This document shows, in pieces, positions 7,463-16,147 of a DNA stretch of 33,720 bases (its first letter is position 1; every line of letters begins with the position of its first letter). Under the pieces are notes generated by a model. It was not told the origin of the DNA. It searched no databases and saw only the letters and a program-made list of their open reading frames with translations. Source of the stretch: Kofleriaceae bacterium (GTDB lineage: Bacteria; Myxococcota_A; Polyangia; Haliangiales; Haliangiaceae). The position numbers were made by a program, and so were the translations under genes. The stretch covers positions 1 through 33,720 of the forward strand of contig JAGPCO010000083.1 of NCBI GenBank assembly GCA_018058095.1, read 5' to 3'.

Positions 7463-9601
7463 GTGCCCGGAGAGGAGGGGGTCCTCGGCAACGCGTCGAG
7501 CCGGTACGAGCTGCTGGCTCGTCTGGCGCAAGGCGGCATGGCCGAGATCTTCCTGGCCCGGGCCAACGGCATGGCCGGGTTCGAGCGCTTCGTCGTGCTC
7601 AAGCGCATCCGGCCCGAGCACGGCGAGGACCCGCGCTGGGTCGGCATGTTTCTCGACGAGGCCCGGCTGGCCGCGCAGCTGACCCACCCCAACATCGCCC
7701 AGGTGTTCGACCTCGGCGCCATCGGCGACTCGTACTTCTATACGATGGAGTACGTCCACGGCGTCGACGTGCTCGACCTGCAGCGCCGGTGCGGCGCCCT
7801 CGGCCAGCCGGTCCCGCTGCACATCGTCCTGGCCATCGCCCTCGGCGCGCTGTCGGGGCTGTCGTACGCGCACGACCGCCGCAGCGCCGATGGCCAGGCC
7901 CTCGGCATCGTCCACCGCGACGTGTCGCCGGCCAACCTGATGGTGACCTTCGAGGGCATCGTCAAGCTGCTCGACTTCGGCGTGGCCAAGGCGCGCTCGC
8001 GCACCACCAACACCGAGGTCGGCACCATCGTCGGCAAGGTCGCCTACCTGTCGCCCGAGCAGGTGCTGCGGCCGCAGGTCGACCGCCGCAGCGACCTGTT
8101 CTCGCTCGGCATCGTCCTGTACGAGCTGCTGACCCAGGTCCGGCCGTTCAAGCGGGCCAGCGACTACGAGACGCTGGGCGCCATCGTCAAGTTCGATCCG
8201 CCGTCGCCGCGCACGGTCAACCCGTCGGTGTCGGCCGCGCTCGACCGGGTGGTGATGAAGGCGCTGGCCAAGGACCCGAGCGACCGCTACGGCTCGGCCC
8301 AGGACATGATCGACGCGCTCGAGGCCATCGCCGACGACGAGCGCCTGCAGCTGGCGCCGCGCGAGCTCAAGCGCTTCATGCGCGACCTGTTCGGCACCCC
8401 GCCCGAGCCGTGGCGCGAGCTGCTCGCCGGCGAGGAGTCGATGCGCACCTTCGACGGCGAGATCGAGCTGATCGGGCCGCTCGACGAGTCGTCGCTGGCG
8501 GTGCCGCGCCCGGTCGACATCCGCGGCCTGCCGGCCGACGCCGAGGCCGACGCGGTGCCGCTGCTACCGCTGCCGCGCCTGGCCAACCGCGGCACCCCGG
8601 GCCTGTTCATCGCGCCGGTCGGCGGCGCCGGCGCGACCGGGCGGCCGGCCGACGACCTCGACGAGCAGGCCACGCCGATCGCCGCGTACAAGCCGGTGCC
8701 GCGCACGCCCAGCCCGGGCGAGGCCGCCCTGGTCGCGCCGCCGTCGTGGGCGCCGCCGCCGTCGGCGGTTCCGCCGCCGTCGGCACCGATCGCGGCCGTC
8801 AGCCCATCCGTCGCGGCGCCGTCGGCCGGGGCGCGGCCGCTGCCGCTGCCGGCGCCCGCACCGTCGGCGCCGGTGCCGTCCCCGCTGCCGCCGCCGGCGC
8901 GGTCGGGCCCGATGCCGGCGATGGCCGCCCCGGCGCGGTCGGGGCCGATGCCGGCGATGGCGCCGCCGGGGCGGTCGGGCCCGATGCCGGCGATGGCGCT
9001 GCCTGCGAGCGATCTGTCGGTCACCGACTGGCGACCGGACCAGGCGCTGCCGCCGGCGCCGGCGCCGGCGGTCTCGGCCAGCCCGTCGACGGCGATGCGG
9101 GTCATCGGCCTGCCCGGCCAGGCGACCGGCGGGCGCACCGGCCGGCCCGCGCGCTCGCTCGGCTGGTGGCTGGCGGTGGCGGCCCCGATCATCGCCGGGT
9201 CGATCGCCGCCACCGCCTGGCTGGTGCGCAGCCGGCGCCCGCGTCCGGCGTCGGCGCCGACGGTGAGCGCCCCGGTGGTGACGCCGATCGACGACCCGGC
9301 CGCGCCGCGCCCGCCGCTGACGTCGGCCGCGGTGGCCGTCACGCCGGTCGACGCCGCGGCGGCGCTCGTCGACGCCGCGGCGGCCCCCGTCGACGCCGCG
9401 GCGGCCCCCGTCGACGCCGCGCTCGCCCCGCCGGTCGACGCCGCGGCGGCCCCACCGGTCGGCGCCGCCGGGCCGCCACCCGACGCCGCGGCGGCGGCCA
9501 GCACCAGCCCTCGGCCAGATGCACGTCCGCGCGTCCGCCGGCCCCATCCCGTGGCACCCTCGGACCAGCCATGCGACGACCCGCTCGATTGCCAGCACTG
9601 A
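7463..9601 (+). CDS. Membrane-anchored Ser/Thr protein kinase, myxobacterial type
   Basis: 712 residues from GTG 7463. The kinase domain spans about 15-300: P-loop LAQGGMAEIF with the third Gly replaced (usual in this branch), ATP lysine K47 in VVLKRI, HRDVSPANLM (151-160, Ser in place of the usual Lys), DFG (171-173) and a YLSPEQ APE-type motif. A long Pro/Ala/Ser-rich linker follows, with three copies of an RSGPMPAM-containing 12-residue repeat. One membrane helix lies at about 565-590, then an Ala/Asp/Pro tail rich in VDAAAAP repeats. The kinase would face the cytoplasm and the tail the periplasm, perhaps as a sensor or anchor in peptidoglycan. GTG 7463 is preferred over TTG 7427 because TTGACC at 7427 looks like a -35. 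The gene overlaps the next by 31 nt. Confidence 0.92.
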   Translation: MPGEEGVLGNASSRYELLARLAQGGMAEIFLARANGMAGFERFVVLKRIRPEHGEDPRWVGMFLDEARLAAQLTHPNIAQVFDLGAIGDSYFYTMEYVHGVDVLDLQRRCGALGQPVPLHIVLAIALGALSGLSYAHDRRSADGQALGIVHRDVSPANLMVTFEGIVKLLDFGVAKARSRTTNTEVGTIVGKVAYLSPEQVLRPQVDRRSDLFSLGIVLYELLTQVRPFKRASDYETLGAIVKFDPPSPRTVNPSVSAALDRVVMKALAKDPSDRYGSAQDMIDALEAIADDERLQLAPRELKRFMRDLFGTPPEPWRELLAGEESMRTFDGEIELIGPLDESSLAVPRPVDIRGLPADAEADAVPLLPLPRLANRGTPGLFIAPVGGAGATGRPADDLDEQATPIAAYKPVPRTPSPGEAALVAPPSWAPPPSAVPPPSAPIAAVSPSVAAPSAGARPLPLPAPAPSAPVPSPLPPPARSGPMPAMAAPARSGPMPAMAPPGRSGPMPAMALPASDLSVTDWRPDQALPPAPAPAVSASPSTAMRVIGLPGQATGGRTGRPARSLGWWLAVAAPIIAGSIAATAWLVRSRRPRPASAPTVSAPVVTPIDDPAAPRPPLTSAAVAVTPVDAAAALVDAAAAPVDAAAAPVDAALAPPVDAAAAPPVGAAGPPPDAAAAASTSPRPDARPRVRRPHPVAPSDQPCDDPLDCQH
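8897..9004 (+). repeat. Three tandem 36-bp coding repeats in the kinase linker
   Basis: Units begin at 8897, 8933 and 8969 and encode x-RSGPMPAMA-x-P-type segments. Units 1 and 2 are nearly identical, which suggests recent in-frame duplication. Confidence 0.8.
9347..9457 (+). repeat. Tandem 21-24-bp repeats coding VDAAAAP
   Basis: Units begin at 9347, 9368, 9389, 9410 and 9434 with GTCGACGCCGCG. They code the periplasmic Ala/Asp/Pro tail of the kinase. The last units are 24 bp. In-frame length variation between strains is likely. Confidence 0.75.
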
Positions 9602-10566
9602 TCGCCGTGCTCGTGCTGGCGCCAGCCCTGGTGCCGGTGCCGGGCTTGCCGGGCCAGGTCCGCGCCGACGACGTCAGCGATGCGCGCGCCCTGTTCGAGC
9701 AGGCCCGCGGCCTGGCCAAGGCCGGCAACCACGCCGAGGCGTGCCCGCTGTTCGAGCGCAGCCTGGCGCTCGAGCCCGCGCTCGGCACCGAGCTCAACCT
9801 GGCGCTGTGCCTGGCCGCCACCGGCAAGCTGGTGGCCGCGGCGCGGATGTTCGAGGCGCTGGTCGACAAGACGACCGGGCCCGATCAGGCCAGGCGCCAC
9901 GACATCGCCGTGCAGGGCGCCGCCGCCCTGGCCAAGCGAATCCCGACGCTGCGCCTGCGCTGGGGCGAGGGCGTCGACGGCGCGCGCGTCGACGGCGAGC
10001 CGGCCGACGCGGAGGTCGTCATCCCCCTCGACCCGGGCCGCCACGTCATCGAGGCCGACGGCGCGGCCCGCCAGGTCATCGAGCTGGCCGAGGGTGAGGC
10101 GCGCGAGCTCGATCTGGTCGCGCGTGTGCCGGCCGCGGCCGCGCCCGGGCCGGCCACGGTGGCGGGAGCTCCATCCACGCGCTGGCCGTGGCTCGTCGGC
10201 GGCGCCGGCGCCGGCGCGCTGGCGGCCAGCGCGATCACCGGCCTGGTGGTGCTGCGCCGGCGCGAGGCCGGGCTCGACCGATGCGAGGACCAGGCCGGCC
10301 AGCTGGTGTGTGATCCGGCCGGCGCCGCGCTGCTCGACCGGGCCCGGACCTTCGGCCACGTCAGCACCGGCCTGTTCGTGGTCGGGGCCGGCCTGGTCGC
10401 CACCGCGGTGGTGCTGCGCCTGCGCGCGCGCCCGGCCCGGCCCGACCAGGCCCAGCGGGACGCCACGGCGCGGGGGGCGGCGGCGCGGCGGCGCGTGACC
10501 TCGGCCGGCCTGACCGGCTGGCTCGGGCCCGCCGGTGCGGGCGTGGCGGTGGGAGCGGCCTGGTGA
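9571..10566 (+). CDS. TPR-like envelope protein with signal peptide and two C-terminal membrane segments
   Basis: 331 residues. A signal peptide (about 1-30, ending ...GQVRA) is followed by helices with TPR spacing (ARALFEQARGLAKAGNHAEACPLFERSLALEP..., about 33-110), a PEGA-like beta domain (about 125-190; VDGEPADAEVVIPLDPGRHVIEADG), then two hydrophobic stretches (about 205-230 and 265-290). This layout is frequent in myxobacteria beside Ser/Thr kinase genes; the function is not known. ATG 9571 lies inside the last 31 nt of the kinase gene, and the stop overlaps the next GTG by 4 nt (GTGA), so the three genes form a coupled operon. The protein may be scaffold or substrate for the kinase's periplasmic tail; that is inference only. 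Confidence 0.85.
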   Translation: MRRPARLPALIAVLVLAPALVPVPGLPGQVRADDVSDARALFEQARGLAKAGNHAEACPLFERSLALEPALGTELNLALCLAATGKLVAAARMFEALVDKTTGPDQARRHDIAVQGAAALAKRIPTLRLRWGEGVDGARVDGEPADAEVVIPLDPGRHVIEADGAARQVIELAEGEARELDLVARVPAAAAPGPATVAGAPSTRWPWLVGGAGAGALAASAITGLVVLRRREAGLDRCEDQAGQLVCDPAGAALLDRARTFGHVSTGLFVVGAGLVATAVVLRLRARPARPDQAQRDATARGAAARRRVTSAGLTGWLGPAGAGVAVGAAW

Positions 10567-11828
10567 GGGCGGCCAGCCGGCGCGGGGTCGGGCTCATCGT
10601 CGCCACCGTGGCGGCGGCGCTGGCCGGGTGCGAGCTCCTCGTCGACGTGCCTCGGCCCGACGTGGTCGGTGACGCCGGCGCCAGCGTGGACGATGGCGGC
10701 GCCGGCGGCGGTGATGGCCCGGCCGCCACCTGCGCCCCGGACTGCGCCGGGCCGACGCCGTACTGCGACCTGGCCAGCACCACCTGCGTCGAGTGCCTCG
10801 AGGCGTCGCACTGCCCCGGCGAGCGCCCGGCCTGCCAGGCCGGGACCTGCCAGGGCTGCCTCGACGACACCACCTGCGGTCCGTCCGGCGTGTGCCTGCT
10901 CGACGGCAGCTGCGCCGCGCCGGCGCGGATCCGCCACGCCGCGCCGGCCGGGGTCGGCGCCGCCTGCACGGTCGACCAGCCGTGTGCGCTCGACGTCGCG
11001 GTGGCTGGGCTCGACGCCGTCACCGACGTGGTCAGGCTGCTGCCCGGCGACTACCCGCGTGTCGGCACGCTGGCGCCGACCGCCCCGGGGCTCATCGCCG
11101 GAGCCGGGGCGACGCTGCGGGCTCAGAGCGGTGGCGGCCTGTTCGCGGTGATCATGGCCGACGCCGTCGCCGTCAGCGTGACCGGCCTGGTCGTCGACGC
11201 CGCCGGCCACATCGGGGTCCAGTCCATGAACGGCGGCGCGCTGCGCCTGCACCGCGCCACCGTGCAGGGCGGCCTCCTCGGCGGCTACGCCGGCGCCTCC
11301 ACCCTCGAGCTGGTGCGGACGCGGGTGACCGCCAACACCGGCTACGGCGTGTTCGGGTCGGGCGCGATCGTGCGGATCGAGAACGCCGTGATCGATCGCA
11401 ACGGGAGCACGGGCGGCTTCCTGGCCGGGTTGACCCTGTCCGACGGCTCGACCGGCGTGGTCGAGCACTCGACCATCGCCGCCAACTCGGCCAGCGACGG
11501 CGCCGGCGGCCTGCGCTGCGCCGGCAGCCCCGGCGTGGTGATCCGCAGCAACGTGCTGTGGGGCAACTCCGGCGGCGGCATCGAGGCGTCGTGTGTGGTC
11601 ACGTTCGGCGTCGTCGACCCGGGCTACCCCGGCGCCGGCACCGCCGGGACCCAGGCCATCGACCCGCTGTTCGTCGACGCCAGCGCTGGCGACTTCCACC
11701 TGCAGGCCACCTCGCCGGCGCGCGGCCTGGCCGATCCGGCCTCGATCGTGGCGACCGATCTCGACGGCGAGGCCCGCCCGCGCCCGGCGCCCGGCCCGTC
11801 CGACGCCGGCGCCGACGAGGTGCCGTAG
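10563..11828 (+). CDS. Cys-rich lipoprotein with right-handed parallel beta-helix
   Basis: 421 residues. A lipoprotein signal peptide ends in lipobox LAGC (Cys about 22). Next comes an Asp/Gly-rich linker and a Cys-rich segment (about 57-118) with several C-x5-7-C pairs, then a beta-helix domain (about 125-400) with repeats such as TGLVVDAAG, IENAVIDRNG, VEHSTIAANS and VIRSNVLWGNS. The end, DPLFVDASAGDFHLQATSPARG, is the typical close of choice-of-anchor Q/polygalacturonase-like surface proteins. It would sit on the outer membrane, perhaps binding polysaccharide; no catalytic residues are obvious. GTG 10563 overlaps the previous stop (GTGA). It is the last gene of the operon. Confidence 0.88.
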   Translation: MRAASRRGVGLIVATVAAALAGCELLVDVPRPDVVGDAGASVDDGGAGGGDGPAATCAPDCAGPTPYCDLASTTCVECLEASHCPGERPACQAGTCQGCLDDTTCGPSGVCLLDGSCAAPARIRHAAPAGVGAACTVDQPCALDVAVAGLDAVTDVVRLLPGDYPRVGTLAPTAPGLIAGAGATLRAQSGGGLFAVIMADAVAVSVTGLVVDAAGHIGVQSMNGGALRLHRATVQGGLLGGYAGASTLELVRTRVTANTGYGVFGSGAIVRIENAVIDRNGSTGGFLAGLTLSDGSTGVVEHSTIAANSASDGAGGLRCAGSPGVVIRSNVLWGNSGGGIEASCVVTFGVVDPGYPGAGTAGTQAIDPLFVDASAGDFHLQATSPARGLADPASIVATDLDGEARPRPAPGPSDAGADEVP

Positions 11829-11867
11829 CCCGCACCCCGCGCGCGCCTCGCTCGTCGGTGAGCGCCG

Positions 11868-12209
11868 TCAGGCCTTCTTGACGAAGCAGGCCTTGAGCGC
11901 CATCGCCGAGCCGTCGATGCGGCAGTCGATCTCGTGGTCGCCGTCGACGAGGCGGATGTTCTTGACCTTGGTGCCCTGCTTGAGCACCTCGGACGAGCCG
12001 CGCAGCTTGAGATCCTTGATGAGGGTCACGCTGTCGCCGTCGGCCAGCACGTTGCCGACCGCGTCCTTGACCACCCGCGCCACCTCGGCCGGCTCGGCCT
12101 CGGCCACGTCATCACGCGGCCACTCGTGGCCGCACGTCGAGCACTCCAGGCGCGCGGCGTGGATCAGCACCTCTTCCATCGAACACACCGGGCAGGCGGG
12201 GGCAGCCAT
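11868..12209 (-). CDS. phnA: PhnA-like (YjdM) zinc-ribbon protein
   Basis: 113 residues, the usual length. N-terminal zinc ribbon with CPVC (6-9) and CSTC (23-26), then the conserved segment AVGNVLADGDSVTLIKDLKLRGSS and the C-terminal DGDHEIDCRIDGSAMALKACFVKKA. This is the PhnA/YjdM family, named from the E. coli phosphonate operon but not itself a C-P lyase part; the exact role is unknown. No other phn gene is nearby, so a link with phosphonates is not supported here. ATG 12209 is preceded by TATAGT 10 nt upstream. It converges with the beta-helix lipoprotein gene across 39 bp. Confidence 0.93.
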   Translation of the reverse strand: MAAPACPVCSMEEVLIHAARLECSTCGHEWPRDDVAEAEPAEVARVVKDAVGNVLADGDSVTLIKDLKLRGSSEVLKQGTKVKNIRLVDGDHEIDCRIDGSAMALKACFVKKA

Positions 12210-12219
12210 GATGGGGGCG

Positions 12220-12225
12220 ACTATA
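12220..12225 (-). promoter_or_regulatory. Candidate -10 element of the phnA-like gene
   Basis: TATAGT on the minus strand, 10 nt before ATG 12209. No good -35 is seen. The predicted leader is only a few nt. Confidence 0.45.
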
Positions 12226-12303
12226 GGTCGTGCCTGTGTTTTCGCGTTAGGGTCGAACGATGGATCGGCGCCGTCAACACCCGGCCGATGCCGAGGTGGC
12301 CGG

Positions 12304-14046
12304 TCACCCCGTGGAGCGGGGCAGGGCGCGTTCGATCAGCGCGAGGAGCTCGGCCGGCTCGAACGGCTTGGGCAAGAAGTGCAGGCCGTCGCGTAGCTCC
12401 TCGTCGACGGCGAACGAGCCGGGATCGAGGTAGCCGGAGCAGACGATGATCGGCTGGCTCGGCGCCTTGTCGCGGAAGGCGAGGATGGCCGGGCCGGACG
12501 GCCCGTCGAGCAGCATGCCGTCGGTCAGGAGCAGCGCGTAGTCGCCGCCGGCGATGCGCTCGAGCGCGTGCGCGACCGAGGCGGCGCTGTCGACCTCGAG
12601 GCCGTGCAGGCGGAGGACGCGCTCCATGGCCCGGCGCACGTCGACCTGGTCCTCCAGCAGCAGGATCCGTGGGCCCAGCCCCGGACCGGCGGCCACGGAC
12701 GGCCAGGCGACGTGCCCCGCCCCTGAGGTGGAGGTGACGGCGGCCGCGACCGGCGTGAAGGCGAGGCGGCAGGTGGTGCCCTGGCCCGGGCTGCTGTCGA
12801 CGTCGATGGTGCCGCCGCGGCGGGTGACCTGGGCCCACACCGTGGCCAGCCCGAGGCCGGTGCCGGCGTCGCCCTTGGTGGTGAAGAACGGCTCGAAGAT
12901 GCGGGCCCGCACGTCCGGCGGCATGCCGGTGCCGTCGTCGCGAACCTCGACGACGACGCGGTCGTCGGCGTGCCTGCACGTGAGCGCGATGCGGCCGCCG
13001 TCGGGCATGGCGTCGCGAGCGTTGAAGACCAGGTTGAGCACGATCTGGTCGAACTCGGCCGGGCCAAGCTCGATCGCCGGGGTCGGCGACAGCTCGGCGA
13101 CGACGCTGATGTTGGCGGGCAGGACCCGGCCGACCACCCCGGCGATCAGCTCGAGCCGGGTGCTCGGCCGGCAGGTCGCGGCGTCCTCGGGGTCGCTCCG
13201 GCCGAACACCAGCAGCTGGCGCGCGGTGGTGACGGCGCGGACGATGCCGGCGTCGAGCTCGGCGTGCAGCGCGGCCCGGTCCTCGTCGGTCTGGGCCGCG
13301 CGCAGCACGGCGGCCGTGCTGCGGATGACCACCAGCGCGTTGTTGAAGTCGTGGGCCACGCCGCCGGCGAGGCGGCCGATGGCCTCGAGCCGGTGCGCCG
13401 CCCCGGCGGCGCGCAGCGCCTGCTCGCGTTCGGCCTGGGCCGCGTGCTCGCGCGCCCGCGCCGACGCCTCGGCGGCGATCGCGCCGTGCATCGCGCGTTG
13501 CACGGCGGCGATGAGGGACGACAGCGCGGCCAGCACCAGCACGCTGGTGGCCGACATGCGCGCCCACTCGCCCGGCGCCGGCGCGAAGGTCGTCGGATGC
13601 AGCACGCCGGCGAAGGCGGCCACCGTGGCCGCGCCCAGCTCGAGCGTGAGCACGCCCAGGGTGATCAGCCGACCGCGGCGGTCGAGGAAGAACGACGCGG
13701 TCGTGGCCGCGGCCAGGAAAAGCAGGCCGGTGCCGATGATCGGGCCGAAGATGACGAGGGACAGGCCGGCGATGGCCGCGAACATCGCCACCACCACTCG
13801 GAGCTTGCTCTGGTGGGAGGTGCGCTGGGTCGACAGCGCGGCGGTGGCGCCGAGCACCGTGAACAGCTCGAGGCCGAGCCAGACCGAGCCGCGCCCGGCC
13901 CGGACCTCGACCACGACGATCCCGAGCATCAGCGGGATGGCCAGGTACGCGAGGATCGTGCGCACCACCACCAGCACGCGGCGCTCGATCACCGTCAGCG
14001 CGGCGTCGTGTTGCTCCGGCTCGATCGCGTCGGGTCTTGCCTCCAC
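12304..14046 (-). CDS. Hybrid sensor histidine kinase with C-terminal receiver
   Basis: 580 residues. Six membrane helices fill about 20-185, with hardly any periplasmic loop, so the signal is probably sensed in the membrane. A helical linker leads to HisKA with the H-box RLAGGVAHDFNNAL (phospho-acceptor H232), then HATPase_c with N-box VFNARDAMPDGG, G1 DDGTGM, F-box FEPFFTTK and G2 GTGLGL. A Ser/Gly/Pro linker joins a receiver domain (about 460-575): acidic pair E465-D466, phospho-acceptor D509 in LLLTDG, K560 in LPKP. The partner regulator is not nearby. Start: TATGAT at 14073-14068 should begin transcripts near 14061, giving either a leaderless GTG 14061 or, preferred, GTG 14046 behind GGAGGGG. 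This excludes longer frames. Confidence 0.93.
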   Translation of the reverse strand: MEARPDAIEPEQHDAALTVIERRVLVVVRTILAYLAIPLMLGIVVVEVRAGRGSVWLGLELFTVLGATAALSTQRTSHQSKLRVVVAMFAAIAGLSLVIFGPIIGTGLLFLAAATTASFFLDRRGRLITLGVLTLELGAATVAAFAGVLHPTTFAPAPGEWARMSATSVLVLAALSSLIAAVQRAMHGAIAAEASARAREHAAQAEREQALRAAGAAHRLEAIGRLAGGVAHDFNNALVVIRSTAAVLRAAQTDEDRAALHAELDAGIVRAVTTARQLLVFGRSDPEDAATCRPSTRLELIAGVVGRVLPANISVVAELSPTPAIELGPAEFDQIVLNLVFNARDAMPDGGRIALTCRHADDRVVVEVRDDGTGMPPDVRARIFEPFFTTKGDAGTGLGLATVWAQVTRRGGTIDVDSSPGQGTTCRLAFTPVAAAVTSTSGAGHVAWPSVAAGPGLGPRILLLEDQVDVRRAMERVLRLHGLEVDSAASVAHALERIAGGDYALLLTDGMLLDGPSGPAILAFRDKAPSQPIIVCSGYLDPGSFAVDEELRDGLHFLPKPFEPAELLALIERALPRSTG

Positions 14047-14067
14047 CTGGGTCCCCTCCACGTCGCG

Positions 14068-14096
14068 ATCATAGAGCGGCGCGGCCGGGCTGTCTC
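14068..14096 (-). promoter_or_regulatory. Candidate promoter of the hybrid histidine kinase gene
   Basis: Minus strand: GAGACA (14096-14091), 17-nt spacer, TATGAT (14073-14068). The transcript would start near 14061, at a GTG, 15 nt before the Shine-Dalgarno-supported GTG 14046. Confidence 0.55.
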
Positions 14097-14179
14097 GTTT
14101 CCTCGACCCGGGCGGGCTGATGGCGGCCTCACCCGCCGCCATGCTGGCTCGTCGCGCCGGAGCCTGACCGCTCAGATTC

Positions 14180-14264
14180 GGGCACGGGCACGGGCACGGG
14201 CACGGGCACGGGGCAGGTCGCGGCAAACGCGGCTGCGCCGCGTTGGTCAGCGTCCTGCTGCTAG
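14180..14264 (-). repeat. Intergenic hairpin/hexamer repeat, copy R3
   Basis: Read on the minus strand: CTAGCAG head, whose TAG is the stop of the HtrA-like gene; hairpin 14226-14233 with 14237-14244 (8 bp, loop GCA); then five exact GTGCCC hexamers (14209-14180). Same order of parts as copies R1 and R2. It fills most of the 214-bp gap to the histidine kinase gene. Confidence 0.75.
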
Positions 14265-16147
14265 TTCTGCTGCAGCCGGATCTCGGTCCAGGGGTCGTAG
14301 TAGTCGGGCGCGTCGGTGCCGAGCTGGAGCGCCCCGTCGCTGATGAGCAGGGCGTAGCCGCGCGCCACCACCACCACCGTGTAGCTGGCGCCACGGGGCA
14401 CCGGCTGCCGCAGGTGGACCTCGCCCAGCGCGTTGGAGCGGCCGAGGGCGATGACCGTCTCGTCGAGGTTGTTCATGTCGACCGCGCTGGCGCCGATGCC
14501 GGGCCGCAGCACCATCAGCTGCGCTCCGGCGACCGGGCTGCCGTTGGAGGCGTCGAGGATCTTGGTCGAGATACGCACGCCTTCGGTCGGGACCTCGATC
14601 GGCACCGGTTCGAGGTCGACCGAGGTGCGATCGGTCCTCGGCGTCCAGCCGGCGGTGGCCACGGCGAGGAGGCGGCTGGCCGCCGCCAGCGGCCGGACCA
14701 GGCCGACCTGGGTGGTCTCGACGGTGCCGCCGGCCGCGTTGACCTTGATCCGGAACGCGGTGGCGATGCCGATCAGCTCGCCCTGGTCGTCGACGACGGG
14801 CCCGCCCGAGTTGCCGTGGGTGATCGAGGCGTCGGTCTGGATGAAGTCGCGCCCGGCGCTGCCACCCTCGCCGGTGAAGCCCTCGACCAGGCCCTGGCGC
14901 AGGGTCAGGCCGCCGCCACCCACGTCGGGGTAACCCAGCACCCACAGCCGCTGGCCCTGGGTCACCTCGGCCTGCCGCGCCGGCGGCACCGTCGGCCAGA
15001 ACGCCCAGCGCCCGGCCTGCCACGGCCGGCCGTCGAGATCGGTGTCGCACTTGATGAGGGCGAGGTCGAGGTCGAGCTCGAGCTTGGAGCGGCGCGGATA
15101 ACCCGCGCACACCAGCCGGGGCTGGTCGTCGGGTCCGGCGTAGCGCGCGACCACGAACACCTGGTGCAGGTCGCCGTCCTTGTCGTGCAGCACGTGGTAG
15201 TTGGTCAGGATCGAGCCGTCGGGGCCGACGATGACGCCGGAGCCGCCGCCGCGCGCGCGCAGGCGGCCCTCGACCAGGTCGGCGACGATGACCATGACCG
15301 TCGACTGGAACGCGCTGCCGACCGCGGCCGGGAACACCGCGCGCGACAGGCGCCGGTCGAGCGGCAGCAGCGGCTGACCGGAGTGCGCCGCCAGCTGCAA
15401 CGAGGGCGCCACCACGCCCTCGATCGCCGCGATCTGGGCCCGGGTCCCGAAGAAGCTGACCGCGTACAGCTGGTCGCGGTCGACCGCGGTGTACTCGACG
15501 CCGTGGCCGATGCGCGGCACGTCGCCCTTCTCGGCCGCGTGCGCGAACTCGAACGCGGTGCGCAGCCACTCGTGGCCGCGGATCGTCCGCACCTCGTTGC
15601 GCACCGGCGCGTACAGCTCGCCCCACCGGGTCCGGCGGTCGAGCTCGCGCCCGGTGGCGACGTTGCTCCAGCCGGGCAACGGCTCGATCAGCACCTCGAG
15701 CCGGGCCTCGCTGTCGAGGGTGGAGGCGTAGCCGACGTGGAACACCGTGTCGTCGGCCGGCGGCGGCGGGCTGTCATCGTGGACCAGGCGCGGCGGGATC
15801 GCGGCGATGGGCTCGGCGCCGTGCCAGGCCTGGGTCCGGACGAAGCGCAGGCCGCGCTCGACGAACGCCGTCGTCGGCGGCTCGACCAGGCGGCGGTGCA
15901 GCCAGCCGGCGCCGAACACCAGCAGGCCGGCCAGCACGAGCACCAGGCCGTCGAGGCGCTGGTAGTGCACCTTGAACTCGGCGAAGTCGGTCCGGGCCCG
16001 GGCCCGCAGCTTGTCGATGGCCTGGGCCGCCACCGCCAACGTGGCCGGCCCGTCGTCGTCGTCGTCGTGCTCGCCGTCGTGCTCGCCGTCGCGGCCGGCC
16101 GGGCCGCCGCCGCCGGTCGGCGGCGGGGTGCTGGCGCGGCCGGTCAC
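14261..16147 (-). CDS. Membrane-anchored trypsin-like (HtrA/S1C-type) serine protease
   Basis: 628 residues from GTG 16147. An acidic cytoplasmic N-terminus (GEHDGEHDDDDD) is followed by one membrane helix (about 67-84), an extracytoplasmic domain of about 190 residues without a name, then a chymotrypsin-fold protease: H318 in ILTNYHVL, D361 in LDLALIKCD, S447 in GNSGGPVV. This is the full HtrA/DegP-type triad, but there is no PDZ domain. After 560 a beta-sandwich resembling carboxypeptidase-regulatory or transthyretin-like domains ends the protein. It would act in the periplasm. GTG 16147 overlaps the TGA of the PrsW-like gene (GTGA), so both are translated together. The stop lies in repeat R3. 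Confidence 0.9.
   Translation of the reverse strand: MTGRASTPPPTGGGGPAGRDGEHDGEHDDDDDGPATLAVAAQAIDKLRARARTDFAEFKVHYQRLDGLVLVLAGLLVFGAGWLHRRLVEPPTTAFVERGLRFVRTQAWHGAEPIAAIPPRLVHDDSPPPPADDTVFHVGYASTLDSEARLEVLIEPLPGWSNVATGRELDRRTRWGELYAPVRNEVRTIRGHEWLRTAFEFAHAAEKGDVPRIGHGVEYTAVDRDQLYAVSFFGTRAQIAAIEGVVAPSLQLAAHSGQPLLPLDRRLSRAVFPAAVGSAFQSTVMVIVADLVEGRLRARGGGSGVIVGPDGSILTNYHVLHDKDGDLHQVFVVARYAGPDDQPRLVCAGYPRRSKLELDLDLALIKCDTDLDGRPWQAGRWAFWPTVPPARQAEVTQGQRLWVLGYPDVGGGGLTLRQGLVEGFTGEGGSAGRDFIQTDASITHGNSGGPVVDDQGELIGIATAFRIKVNAAGGTVETTQVGLVRPLAAASRLLAVATAGWTPRTDRTSVDLEPVPIEVPTEGVRISTKILDASNGSPVAGAQLMVLRPGIGASAVDMNNLDETVIALGRSNALGEVHLRQPVPRGASYTVVVVARGYALLISDGALQLGTDAPDYYDPWTEIRLQQN

Noticed and set aside
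7345-9570. Upstream part of the long plus frame ending at 10566
   Set aside because: Its first 740 codons are an Arg/Pro/Ala-rich shadow of the kinase in another frame; the real TPR protein begins at ATG 9571.
11868-12209. Phosphonate utilisation cluster
   Set aside because: Only the PhnA/YjdM zinc-ribbon protein is present, and it is not part of C-P lyase.
14180-14209. Hexamer arrays as a CRISPR or origin
   Set aside because: Pure 6-bp tandem units with no spacers, no cas genes and no DnaA-box-like AT-rich sites.
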